Made by a program: the position numbers and the translations under genes. The notes under the pieces were generated by a model. It was given only the letters and a program-made list of their open reading frames with translations. It did no database searches and was not told where the DNA came from. 64,000 bases of DNA from Pseudanabaena frigida (lineage in GTDB: Bacteria > Cyanobacteriota > Cyanobacteriia > Pseudanabaenales > Pseudanabaenaceae). Below are positions 37,603 through 46,016 of the stretch, one piece after another (the first letter of the stretch is position 1; each line of letters starts with the position of its first letter). The stretch covers positions 62,001-126,000 of the forward strand of contig QBML01000004.1 of assembly GCA_003242085.1 (NCBI GenBank), given 5' to 3'.

Positions 37603-38691
37603 ATGAGTAATTCTCTCAAACGCACTCCTCTCTACGATCTTCATGTTAGCGCAGGAGCAAGGCTAGTGGAATTTGGTGGTTGGGAGATGCCCGTCCAATA
37701 CAAAGGGCTTGTCGCCGAACATAATGCTGTGCGAACGCAGGTGGGGATGTTTGATGTGTCGCACATGGGCAAGTTTGCGATCTCTGGGGAAGGTGTTCTC
37801 GAAACCTTGAACAAACTTGTCCCATCCAACTTAGGACGCTTAAAAGTGGGGCAGGCACTATATACAGTTTTGCTAAATGAGCAAGCAGGCATCATTGACG
37901 ATGTAATTTTTTATCGTCATGAGTCTGATGGCGACCGCGAAAACTGGACGGTAATCGTTAATGCTTCGACTACTGATAAAGACAAAGAATGGTTGCAACA
38001 ACATTTAGGCGATCGCCTGATCGATCGCTCTACCGAACAAACTCTAATTGCAGTACAGGGTAAAACCGCGATCGCCACTCTACAGCAGTTAGTTACGGAG
38101 GATTTATCGAAACTGCCTCGTTTACGGTTTGGGCATACGCGCACCGAGATTTTAGGAGCTTCTAGTTTTATTGCACGGACTGGTTATACAGGCGAAGATG
38201 GTTGTGAAATCATGACTGATATCGAAACTGGTAGAGCGCTTTGGCAAAAACTACTCGATCTTGGGGTTGTGCCCTGTGGTTTAGGTTGTCGCGATACGCT
38301 GCGTCTTGAAGCAGGAATGCATCTCTATGGACAGGATATGAACGATACGATCACACCTCTTGAAGCCGATCTTATGTGGATTGTTCATCTCAAAGAGAAG
38401 GGTGATTTTATTGGGCGCTCAGTTTTGGAAGATCAGAAACAGAATGGAGTTACGCGGAAATTAATCGGTTTGGAATTGGAAGGTCGCAATATTGCGCGTC
38501 ATGATTATCCAATTCGCTATGAAGGTGAAACGGTGGGAATTGTCACGAGTGGAACGATGTCGCCAACTCTGGGCAAGGCGATCGCCTTTGGCTATGTTCC
38601 GACTCACCTTGCTAAGAATGGACAAATAGTCCAAGTCCAAATTCGCAATAAGGAATTTCCTGCCAAAGTTACTAAGCGTAACTTCTTGTAA
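37603..38691 (+). CDS. gcvT: Glycine cleavage system T protein (aminomethyltransferase)
   Basis: 362 residues, full length. Transfers the methylene group to tetrahydrofolate, important for photorespiratory glycine. PLYDLHVSAGARLVEFGGWEMPVQY, the catalytic-region DVSHMGK, and TGYTGEDGCEI are clear. The gcvH and gcvP partners are not in the window, and no glycine riboswitch is visible upstream. Confidence 0.96.
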   Translation: MSNSLKRTPLYDLHVSAGARLVEFGGWEMPVQYKGLVAEHNAVRTQVGMFDVSHMGKFAISGEGVLETLNKLVPSNLGRLKVGQALYTVLLNEQAGIIDDVIFYRHESDGDRENWTVIVNASTTDKDKEWLQQHLGDRLIDRSTEQTLIAVQGKTAIATLQQLVTEDLSKLPRLRFGHTRTEILGASSFIARTGYTGEDGCEIMTDIETGRALWQKLLDLGVVPCGLGCRDTLRLEAGMHLYGQDMNDTITPLEADLMWIVHLKEKGDFIGRSVLEDQKQNGVTRKLIGLELEGRNIARHDYPIRYEGETVGIVTSGTMSPTLGKAIAFGYVPTHLAKNGQIVQVQIRNKEFPAKVTKRNFL

Positions 38692-38707
38692 GCCTTTTTG
38701 TGATGTT

Positions 38708-38750
38708 GCGATCGCCTAAATCAATGATCTCGAATTGGGAAGGCGATCGC
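38708..38750 (+). other. Inverted HIP1 pair after gcvT
   Basis: GCGATCGCC and GGCGATCGC form a 9-bp stem with a 25-base loop between the converging gcvT and DUF262 genes. This may be a weak terminator or just two HIP1 sites. Confidence 0.3.
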
Positions 38751-38790
38751 TATAGGCTATTTGAAATAGTCTAAGTATTCACCATATGAA

Positions 38791-40773
38791 TTATGATTTC
38801 ACTGTATCAACATACCAATCTTGAATAGAAAATTCCGCTATCTCTACTGAACGCAAACACAGGCTATAAATATATTTGGCTGACAAATTGGTTTCAATAA
38901 ATGCACCATTTTTTAATTTTCTAGTACTGCGAAAACTTTTTTCGTCAGAACCGACTAACCGAGGAAATTGCTCCATAATTTCTTTGAAATGCACTGGTTC
39001 AACATCGGCAATAGTATTTAGAGTGATTTCCAAAACATCTCGCCAGCTTTTGACAGGATATTCTTCTCCAAGCATAAATAGTGATTTGGGGATTTTTCCA
39101 GTTAATCCGCTAGGCTCAGTTGTTTCCAAAGATTCATCCCCAAAATAGCTCCAAATCTCAATGATACGATTTGCTAAATACTCGGCTCTGGCTTCAATAT
39201 TTTCTCTTTTCCATTCATCGATCTGATAGAAATATTTATTTAATTCAAGATGGCTTTTTTGGTATTCATTACGTTTCGCAATAAAATCACAATTAGAAAG
39301 CTCAGAGTTATAGGCTGTCAGAGTTAGATTCCCCAAAGAATGAACGAACAAATCATAGGTGATTGCCCAATTTTCGCCTAGATGCCCTTTCCACCAATCA
39401 TTAAGTGTTTGTGGCATGATATGTTCGATAGTAACTTTACTGAGGTCTACTTTCTCTTTATGCTTAAACGATTCTTCAAGAGATTCCAATATTAATTTTG
39501 CTTTTTCTGTGCGATTACTTCCATACAACTTAACATCTAACAATCTTTCTTTAAACAAACTATCTTTTGGATAATCTTTAGACTGAAGGGCAGTTTTAAG
39601 ACGTTCAACAAATGAACCAGATGTAATATTAGGATCTTTTGTTATTTGAGAATATAACAAGGCAAAAATCCTGTTTAAACCCCTTGTTTGGACATCGCAG
39701 ACAAAACGGCGCAATATAAAGTTTTCAAGCGTTTGAAAAATAGCAATGAACTCTTCTTCAGATATTTTGCTCTGTATCCATTCGTTATAGCAATTCAATA
39801 GGAATGGATAGACTGTTGCAACTTCTAGGCGATCAATGCGTTTTAGATGTTTACGAATTTTTACATTATTTTCTAGTTCTGGATTCAATAGTCGTGAATA
39901 GTAATCTGCAAATTTATGTAGATCCTGAAGATGAGGCAATGCGTCATCCTGTTTGATTTTCTCTTTGATTTGTAAATAAATTTCGTTTTGCTTAACGTCT
40001 ACAGTATCTTTGGTTAGATAATGCCGAATAAATTCAGTTAAACCTGAACCTAAAAGTGTTTCCATTGGTTCCCAATATTTCTTATAGATTGATTCTTGGT
40101 TATCTGAATGGATTCGCATGAAAAAGTAGTTGCGAATCAGATCTGCTTGAGTTAAAGCCCGACCTTTGGCATTGAGACTCTCAAAAACAAGATAGGGATC
40201 GTCTTCAGTACTCAGTACTACACTAACAATGGAAAGGTTATTGCAAATTATTTTATGGATTTTATAGATATCCGCGAGATTTTGTCTGATTTTTTTCAGA
40301 AAGAAACTATAGCACTCTAGTATCTCAGAAGGATTAACATCGGATTCTACTCTAATTAGCTTGTGAAAGACCTCACGATCTATTTGTGTTGGCTGCAATT
40401 TGTAATAATCCAATCCTTTTTTGTATGGATTAACTAAGATTGTATTGTTGATTTCTGCTACAAGTTCGTCATTTTCAGTTTCTTTTGCGCGATCGCGAAT
40501 AGCACAAAGCAAAATAAAAATAGTTGTCAAACGTTGCTGTCCATCAATCAACAGGTACTTACTTACGCCTTCAGGAATTGAAGTTGTAGGGATTGTGACT
40601 ATCGAACCCATAAAGTGAGTGCGTGGATTGTCAGACTCACTAAGTTCTATGAGGTCGTCCCATAGCATTTGCCACTCAGATTTTTTCCAACTATAAGGGC
40701 GCTGAAACAAGGGTACAACATACTGTTTAGTGCCCTCGATAATTTGTTGTAATTTTGTTTCAGATGCCTGCAT
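38791..40773 (-). CDS. GmrSD-like DUF262/DUF1524 protein
   Basis: 660 residues. The N-terminal DUF262 domain shows FQRPYSWK (about 23-30) and the NTP-linked IDGQQR motif (76-81). The C-terminal DUF1524 HNH-type nuclease domain shows EHIMPQ and HSLGNLTLTAYN. An extra domain of about 100 residues follows (GLTGKIPKSLF onward). This order matches fused GmrSD type IV restriction enzymes, which cut modified phage DNA, and the related BrxU. It stands beside antitoxin and toxin remnants, so a defence role is likely but not shown. The coding strand is visibly AT-richer than its neighbours. Confidence 0.85.
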   Translation of the reverse strand: MQASETKLQQIIEGTKQYVVPLFQRPYSWKKSEWQMLWDDLIELSESDNPRTHFMGSIVTIPTTSIPEGVSKYLLIDGQQRLTTIFILLCAIRDRAKETENDELVAEINNTILVNPYKKGLDYYKLQPTQIDREVFHKLIRVESDVNPSEILECYSFFLKKIRQNLADIYKIHKIICNNLSIVSVVLSTEDDPYLVFESLNAKGRALTQADLIRNYFFMRIHSDNQESIYKKYWEPMETLLGSGLTEFIRHYLTKDTVDVKQNEIYLQIKEKIKQDDALPHLQDLHKFADYYSRLLNPELENNVKIRKHLKRIDRLEVATVYPFLLNCYNEWIQSKISEEEFIAIFQTLENFILRRFVCDVQTRGLNRIFALLYSQITKDPNITSGSFVERLKTALQSKDYPKDSLFKERLLDVKLYGSNRTEKAKLILESLEESFKHKEKVDLSKVTIEHIMPQTLNDWWKGHLGENWAITYDLFVHSLGNLTLTAYNSELSNCDFIAKRNEYQKSHLELNKYFYQIDEWKRENIEARAEYLANRIIEIWSYFGDESLETTEPSGLTGKIPKSLFMLGEEYPVKSWRDVLEITLNTIADVEPVHFKEIMEQFPRLVGSDEKSFRSTRKLKNGAFIETNLSAKYIYSLCLRSVEIAEFSIQDWYVDTVKS

Positions 40774-40899
40774 CAGTTAGTTCCCCTTAAATTTATTCAG
40801 GTTTAGCTATTAATTGTCAAAATTTACTTGATCAACAAGAAATTTTAATATAAAAATCTGATTTTTTCTAGCTTACAATTAAAACTACATGCACAAACG

Positions 40900-40965
40900 A
40901 TGGAATTAGAGTTGCCAGAAATCGCTAAGATTCCAGTAGAACAAAAACGAGGACAAAAACTATGA
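40900..40965 (+). CDS. 21-codon ORF overlapping the antitoxin start
   Basis: ATG at 40900, stop TGA at 40963-40965. It overlaps the antitoxin ATG in the form ATGA, the same overlap used between antitoxin and toxin. The open frame extends back without a stop to about 40849. It could be a leader peptide or the tail of a lost gene. There is no family evidence. Confidence 0.3.
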   Translation: MELELPEIAKIPVEQKRGQKL

Positions 40966-41240
40966 TTTGGAAAATTGAAGAAGCACAGCAGCAGTTCTCA
41001 GAAATTATTAAGGCATCTGGTGCAACCCCTCAAGTGATTTATCAAAGCGATCACCCATTTGTCGCTGTAATTAGAGCCGATCTATTTCAAGAATTTCTAA
41101 AATGGCAACAAAAACAACAACCAACCTCTCTTGTAGCAGCCTTTGAGGAATTACATCAGATTTGTATTGAAGAAAATTATACTTTTGAGATGCCAACTCG
41201 TAGCGATCGCCCTAATCCATTCATGGAGAGCTTGGCATGA
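40962..41240 (+). CDS. Phd/YefM-type antitoxin
   Basis: 92 residues. The N-terminal WKIEEAQQQFSEIIKAS and PQVIYQSDHPFVAVIRADLF match the DNA-binding Phd/YefM fold, and the remaining C-terminus would wrap the toxin. It overlaps the downstream PIN-toxin gene by four bases (ATGA), the usual antitoxin-toxin coupling. It is intact even though the toxin gene has an internal stop. Confidence 0.85.
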   Translation: MIWKIEEAQQQFSEIIKASGATPQVIYQSDHPFVAVIRADLFQEFLKWQQKQQPTSLVAAFEELHQICIEENYTFEMPTRSDRPNPFMESLA

Positions 41241-41635
41241 GTTATCTTTGCGATACAAACATAATTAGCGAACTATCTAGACCACAGACGAATTTTGGTG
41301 TGATTGCATGGAGTGTCAATGTTACGACCATTACCTTAAGCGTCATTACCATTGAAGAAATTACTTTCGGGCTTACCGCAAAGCCTAACCCGCGTATCCA
41401 AACATGGTTTCAGAATTTTCTGAGCAATAATTGTCAAATAATTCCCATTACCCCTGAAATTGCCAAACTTGCTTGAGAAATGCGGGGAAGATTTAGGAGT
41501 CAAGGAATCACGCGATCTCAGGCAGATATTCTCATTGGGGCAACGGCAGCAGTCCATCAACTAACCTTAGTAACACGCAATATTCGAGATTTTGAAGGTT
41601 GTGGAATTTTATTACTTAATCCATTTAATGAATGA
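41237..41635 (+). pseudogene. vapC: PIN-domain toxin (VapC/FitB type) with in-frame TGA
   Basis: The frame starts SYLCDTNIISELSRP with the first PIN aspartate. It keeps the glutamate in TIEEITFG, then meets TGA at 41474-41476 (codon 80). The same frame continues without a shift as EMRGRFRSQGITRSQADILIG..., restoring the third acidic residue and ending NPFNE-stop at 41635, the normal length of about 132 codons. One nonsense substitution explains this. The truncated product lacks the last active-site aspartate and is likely inactive unless the stop is read through. Confidence 0.87.
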
Positions 41636-41666
41636 AGTTATTTGATTTTAGAGAGAGGTTATAACC

Positions 41667-41864
41667 ATGGAATGTATTTATTGCAAAGGTCACATGGAGC
41701 AAAAGACAGCACCATTTAGCATTCAGAAAAATGTTTACTACTTACATTGAGATGCAATTCCCGCTTTTGTCTGCAATCAGTGTGGTTAGGCATATTTTGC
41801 TGAACATGCAGTCGATGTCATTCAAGCTGCGATCTCAGAAAGTGAAATATATAGTTGTTTTTGA
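41667..41864 (+). pseudogene. YgiT-type zinc-finger protein with two in-frame stops
   Basis: The frame encodes CIYC near its start and CNQCG later, the two CxxC halves of the YgiT-type zinc finger found in antitoxins. TGA at 41748-41750 and TAG at 41787-41789 interrupt it, but the frame is otherwise intact to TGA at 41862-41864 (66 codons) and keeps the AYFAEHAVDVIQAAI helix of the family. No partner toxin gene is adjacent. It looks like a recently decayed toxin-antitoxin remnant. Confidence 0.8.
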
Positions 41865-41891
41865 TATGAAGATTTTGATCTATTTGCAAAG

Positions 41892-43082
41892 TCAAGATGT
41901 CTTTTGACGGCTATCTGTCAGATCGCACAAAACTAGAATCGCAGTGAGATTGTCATGACCATTGACGTTGTTTCCTAACTCAATCAGATTATCTAAACCA
42001 GTTTGGAGATCGACTTCTTTATTTAAAATTGGTAATAGATGCGTCTGCCAATTCTCCTCGATCGCATTGTTATCACACAAACCATCAGAACATAGAAGAA
42101 ACAAAGTTGGCTCAGTTAGTGAAAAAAACTCAATCGAAGGATCGAGGCGATCGCTAGGATTTGGCCCCAGAGCTTGAGTTAATTGATGAGCATCAGGTCT
42201 AGCGATCGCAGTCTCAAGGTCAATGCCAAGATCGAGTAATTGATTGAGAACTTCGTGATCGCGGGTTATCTGTTCCAACTTTGGGGAACTAGACTCTAAA
42301 GAGATTTCTCTTTGGGGGGATGGACTACCTGTAACCTTATAGATACGGCTATCGCCAACATGAGCAATGACCACCTCCAGATCGTGAATCGCTAGCATTA
42401 TAAGCGTAGTTCCCATTCTGCTTAGAGCTTGTCGTTTTTCGCTCTCATTTTTGGCAAAAATAGCCTGATTTGTGCTCCCTATAATCTCATTTAGTTTTTT
42501 TGCCCCCGGAAGTGTATCGATCCAAAATGGTCGAAACTGATCGGAAATAGAATTAACCGCGATCGCACTCGCTACCTCGCCGCCCTCATGTCCGCCCATG
42601 CCATCGCATAATACAAATAAGCCACGATGGCTGCGATCGCTAATTTGGCTCTTTCCATTAATGCTGCGAGTTTGGAAAATTGTTGCAAAATCATCTTCAT
42701 TGCGATCGCGTTGTCTGCCAACGTCAGTTTTACCCGCATAGGTTATATCCCTTAAGTGCATTGAGGAAGATACAACCATTAAGGTTTCTAGATTGTCTGA
42801 AAATTTTTCTGGACTTACTTCTGAGTTTAATTCTAAGAATAATTCTTCTGGTAATCCCTCTGTATCGCTCGCTACTTGAGAAGATGTAAAGTTATCTACC
42901 TGAATCTTTAGCTCTCCTAGCATACCTTCTAAATTTAGAGGTCGAGTCGGCACAGAAGAAGGTTTTATAGCTTCTTCTTCAAGAATATTTACAAGGAAAT
43001 CCACAGAAATTTTAGCACCACAAAATTGACAAAATTGGTGGCTATCAGGATTTTCGGTTTTGCAGCTAGGACAGATACTCAT
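41892..43082 (-). CDS. PP2C-type Ser/Thr phosphatase with N-terminal zinc ribbon
   Basis: About 396 residues from ATG at 43080-43082; a TTG at 43098-43100 is a less likely start. A zinc ribbon (CPSCKTENPDSHQFCQFCG) occupies residues 4-22. A linker and then the PP2C domain follow, with the metal-binding aspartates in DVGRQRDRNEDDF, CDGMGGHEGGE, HVGDSRIY and CSDGLCDN. It reverses serine/threonine phosphorylation, and a kinase partner is not in the window. It diverges from fbp. Confidence 0.92.
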   Translation of the reverse strand: MSICPSCKTENPDSHQFCQFCGAKISVDFLVNILEEEAIKPSSVPTRPLNLEGMLGELKIQVDNFTSSQVASDTEGLPEELFLELNSEVSPEKFSDNLETLMVVSSSMHLRDITYAGKTDVGRQRDRNEDDFATIFQTRSINGKSQISDRSHRGLFVLCDGMGGHEGGEVASAIAVNSISDQFRPFWIDTLPGAKKLNEIIGSTNQAIFAKNESEKRQALSRMGTTLIMLAIHDLEVVIAHVGDSRIYKVTGSPSPQREISLESSSPKLEQITRDHEVLNQLLDLGIDLETAIARPDAHQLTQALGPNPSDRLDPSIEFFSLTEPTLFLLCSDGLCDNNAIEENWQTHLLPILNKEVDLQTGLDNLIELGNNVNGHDNLTAILVLCDLTDSRQKTS

Positions 43083-43151
43083 AATTGTTCCTACGCTCAA
43101 TACAATAAATTAGATTCATAATGGGAGAAAAGAATTAAGGTAAGCGCAACC

Positions 43152-44186
43152 ATGACCGATTCTACCAGACTCAATCCCGCCGAAGAGATTGTTCTCGGAC
43201 GAGACTTTATGACTCTTTCGCAGCATGTTCTTTCACAGATTGGGACATTCTCTGCTGAAGCATACGATCTGAGCGCTCTGATGGGGCGGATTGGACTTGC
43301 AGGTAAAACGATCGCGAGGCATCTTAGCCGCGCGGGTTTAGTAGAAAACGTACTTGGCGTAACAGGCGAAGTAAATGTCCAAGGTGAAGCTGTCAAAAAT
43401 ATGGATCGCTATGCCAACCGAGTCTTTCTACGTGCTTTTGAGCAAAGTGGTCTAGTCTGTCGCCTTGCCTCCGAAGAAATGGAAAAGCCTTACTATATTC
43501 CTGAAAATTGTCCCATAGGGCGTTACACATTGCTTTACGATCCGATTGATGGTTCTAGCAATATTGATGTAAATTTAGCGATCGGTTCGATCTTTTCGAT
43601 TCGCCAACAAGAAGGAATTGACGAATCAGGAGAAGCCCTAGATTTATTGCAATCTGGACGCAAGCAAATTGGTGCAGGCTATATCCTTTATGGTACGAGC
43701 ACGATGTTTGTTTATTCCCTTGGCAAAGGTGTTCATGCTTTTACTCTCGATCCTAGTATTGGCGAATTTATTCTATCTCAAGAGAATATTCGCGTTCCTG
43801 CTAAAGGAGCTACCTACAGTATTAACGAAGGTAATTTCTGTCAATGGGAAGAACCAATGCGTGAATATATAAGATATATCCATCGCCAAGAAGGATATAG
43901 TGCGCGTTATTCAGGGGCTTTGGTTGCTGATATTCATCGCATTCTCTTTCAAGGTGGTGTGTTCCTTTATCCAGGAATGGTTGGACATAAGGATGGTAAA
44001 CTGCGATTACTCTATGAAGCTGCTCCATTAGCATTTCTGATCGAACAAGCTGGCGGTCTTGCTTCTAATGGTACTCAAGCGATTCTAGATGTTATTCCTG
44101 AAAAGATTCATAGTCGCACACCTCTAATTATCGGAAGTGCGGAAGACGTAAAACTAGTAGAGTCTTTCTTAACGAAACCTAATTAA
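43152..44186 (+). CDS. fbp: Class I fructose-1,6-bisphosphatase
   Basis: 344 residues. Hydrolyses fructose-1,6-bisphosphate in gluconeogenesis and, with the dual-function class II enzyme found elsewhere in cyanobacteria, in carbon metabolism. The active-site [14 protein letters not shown], the substrate loop [15 protein letters not shown] and [10 protein letters not shown] are intact. A MITE-like relic and a hairpin lie downstream. Confidence 0.95.
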   Translation: MTDSTRLNPAEEIVLGRDFMTLSQHVLSQIGTFSAEAYDLSALMGRIGLAGKTIARHLSRAGLVENVLGVTGEVNVQGEAVKNMDRYANRVFLRAFEQSGLVCRLASEEMEKPYYIPENCPIGRYTLLYDPIDGSSNIDVNLAIGSIFSIRQQEGIDESGEALDLLQSGRKQIGAGYILYGTSTMFVYSLGKGVHAFTLDPSIGEFILSQENIRVPAKGATYSINEGNFCQWEEPMREYIRYIHRQEGYSARYSGALVADIHRILFQGGVFLYPGMVGHKDGKLRLLYEAAPLAFLIEQAGGLASNGTQAILDVIPEKIHSRTPLIIGSAEDVKLVESFLTKPN

Positions 44187-44201
44187 ATTCAAAAACAAAA
44201 G

Positions 44202-44290
44202 TAGGACTCACGCAAAAATGACGTGAAACCTGCATTTCATCGTAGGAGTAATTCATGAATTGCCCCTATATTGTGTTCTTTTGTGTAAGT
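44202..44290. mobile_element. MITE-like inverted-repeat relic
   Basis: Ends ACTCACGCAAAA (44206-44217) and TTTTGTGTAAGT (44279-44290) are inverted copies matching at 10 of 12. The centre (44243-44268) is a near-palindrome around AATTCATGAATT, flanked by TAGG and CCCTA. No transposase is encoded. Similar TAGGACTTACGCA ends and GGGGCAATTCATGAATTGCCCC cores recur in cyanobacterial genomes as I remember them. Confidence 0.55.
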
Positions 44291-44318
44291 AACTGGACGC
44301 AATTAAATATAAAACCCA

Positions 44319-44357
44319 AAAACCTGTAGCGCACGCTGCGCGTGCGCTACAGGTTTT
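44319..44357 (+). terminator. 18-bp perfect hairpin after fbp
   Basis: AAAACCTG-type left arm 44319-44336, loop TGC, right arm 44340-44357, followed by a T-rich tract. AAAACCC precedes the stem, as in other members of this hairpin family. Confidence 0.65.
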
Positions 44358-44511
44358 GACTCTGTTTTTAATTATGCCTAGCTACTTAAGTCATAAAAAA
44401 GTGTTGCTTTGCGTCGCCTTTTCTTTTTGAATTTGATGGCGATGATTTAGGACTATAATTTAATTTTACAAAACAAGTAGGAATCAACATCTACGCAAGG
44501 ACATCACAATT

Positions 44512-45831
44512 ATGGGAATGACACTCACCGAAAAGATTTTGGCAAAAGCGTCAGGCAAAAGCTACGTTAGCCCTGGCGAAAATATCTGGGTGAATGCTGA
44601 CCTGCTGATGACCCATGATGTTTGTGGCCCAGGCACAATTGGTGTATTCAAACGTGAATTCGGTAGTGACGCTAAAGTTTGGGACAAAGAAAAAATCGTA
44701 TTGATCCCAGATCACTATATTTTCACTAAAGATGCAAGGGCTAATCGCAATATTGATATTTTGCGGGACTTTGCTAAAGAGCAAGACATTAAATATTTCT
44801 ACGACATTACCGATCTCTCAGACTTTAAAGCTAATCCTGATTACAAAGGCGTTTGCCATATTGCCCTTGCCCAAGAAGGTCATACTAGACCGGGTGAGGT
44901 ACTGTTTGGAACTGACTCACATACTTGTAATGCTGGTGCATTTGGACAATTTGCCACAGGGATTGGCAATACCGATGCTGCATTTGTGATGGGTACTGGT
45001 AAATTACTGCTGAAAGTTCCTGCCTCGATGAAGTTTGTCTTTGATGGTGAAATGCCTCCTTACCTATTGGCTAAGGATTTAATCTTGCAGGTAATCGGCG
45101 ATATTAGCGTCAGTGGTGCAAACTATCGCTCCTTGCAACTTGGCGGTGAGGCGATCGCCAAAATGACGATGGAAGAGCGGATGACTCTTTGTAATATGGC
45201 GATCGAAGCGGGTGGTAAAAACGCGGTGATTGCTCCCGACCAAACTACCTATGACTATGTGAGAGCTCGAACCGATAAGCCTTTTGAGTCTCTCTACGCT
45301 GATGATGATGCCGAATACTATTACGTTAAGCATTACGATGTCTCGAAACTCGAACCAGTTGTCGCTAAGCCACACTCTCCCGATAATCGAGCATTAGTTA
45401 GCGAAGTTAAGGATGTCAAGATCGATCGCGTTTACATTGGCTCTTGCACTGGTGGTAAAACTGAAGACTTCTATCATGCCGCGCAGTTAATTAAAGGGCA
45501 ACAAGTTAAGGTTCCTACCTATCTTGTGCCCGCAACTCAGAAGGTTTACAACGATCTATTTAGCTACAAGATTGATGGTTTGACACTTTCAGAGATTTTC
45601 TTGCAAGCGGGTTGTATCGAACCAGCTTCGCCATCATGTGCTGGTTGCTTAGGTGGACCTCAAGATACCTTTGGGCGTGTCAATGAGGCAGAAGTATGTG
45701 TATCAACAACAAATCGCAATTTCCCTGGACGGATGGGTAATAAGCAGGCGCAAATTTATCTTGCCTCGCCATTTACAGCTGCCGCTTCGGCTCTGACGGG
45801 ACATATAACCGATCCTCGCGATTTTATGTGA
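44512..45831 (+). CDS. leuC: 3-isopropylmalate dehydratase large subunit family (LeuC/HacA type)
   Basis: 439 residues of the aconitase superfamily. Iron-sulfur ligands are in GSCTGGKTEDF and SCAGCLGG; substrate-site DSHTCNAGAFG is present. The opening MGMTLTEKILAKASGK and the length fit the shorter LeuC/HacA (type 2) group rather than the classic form of about 467 residues found in many cyanobacteria. It would need a separate small subunit, which is not adjacent. Leucine synthesis is the likely pathway, but a homoaconitase-like substrate is possible. Confidence 0.85.
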   Translation: MGMTLTEKILAKASGKSYVSPGENIWVNADLLMTHDVCGPGTIGVFKREFGSDAKVWDKEKIVLIPDHYIFTKDARANRNIDILRDFAKEQDIKYFYDITDLSDFKANPDYKGVCHIALAQEGHTRPGEVLFGTDSHTCNAGAFGQFATGIGNTDAAFVMGTGKLLLKVPASMKFVFDGEMPPYLLAKDLILQVIGDISVSGANYRSLQLGGEAIAKMTMEERMTLCNMAIEAGGKNAVIAPDQTTYDYVRARTDKPFESLYADDDAEYYYVKHYDVSKLEPVVAKPHSPDNRALVSEVKDVKIDRVYIGSCTGGKTEDFYHAAQLIKGQQVKVPTYLVPATQKVYNDLFSYKIDGLTLSEIFLQAGCIEPASPSCAGCLGGPQDTFGRVNEAEVCVSTTNRNFPGRMGNKQAQIYLASPFTAAASALTGHITDPRDFM

Positions 45832-45862
45832 TTCTTGAGAATCGCTTAGCGAATTCAAAACC

Positions 45863-45899
45863 GAAAGAAGAGAGAATACTCGATATTCTCTCTTCTTTC
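45863..45899 (+). terminator. Terminator after the leuC-family gene
   Basis: A perfect 16-bp stem (45863-45878 with 45884-45899), loop CTCGA, 32 bases past the stop. Confidence 0.75.
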
Positions 45900-46016
45900 T
45901 AATCTAATTGTTAATGCTATTATTGGAATTCTGAAAAAATGCCAAATGTGATTGTTCATAAGATTCATTTGGTGAACTTCAAAATTCCTTCTAAGGCAAG
46001 TGCGGCAGGATTATGA

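Larger units (their letters stand above)
44187..44511. other. Gap between fbp and the leuC-family gene
   Basis: 325 bases without a gene. It contains a short inverted-repeat element (44202-44290), an 18-bp hairpin (44319-44357), and an AT-rich stretch before the next gene. No clear promoter hexamer pair stands out. Confidence 0.5.

Noticed and set aside
41474-41476. TGA in vapC as a selenocysteine codon
   Set aside because: VapC toxins do not use selenocysteine at this position, and the neighbouring YgiT-type gene also has a TAG, which favours decay or error.
44254-44328. Short ORF starting with ATG in the fbp-leuC gap
   Set aside because: Its start is the centre of the palindromic MITE core and the frame ends inside the next hairpin, so coding is unlikely.
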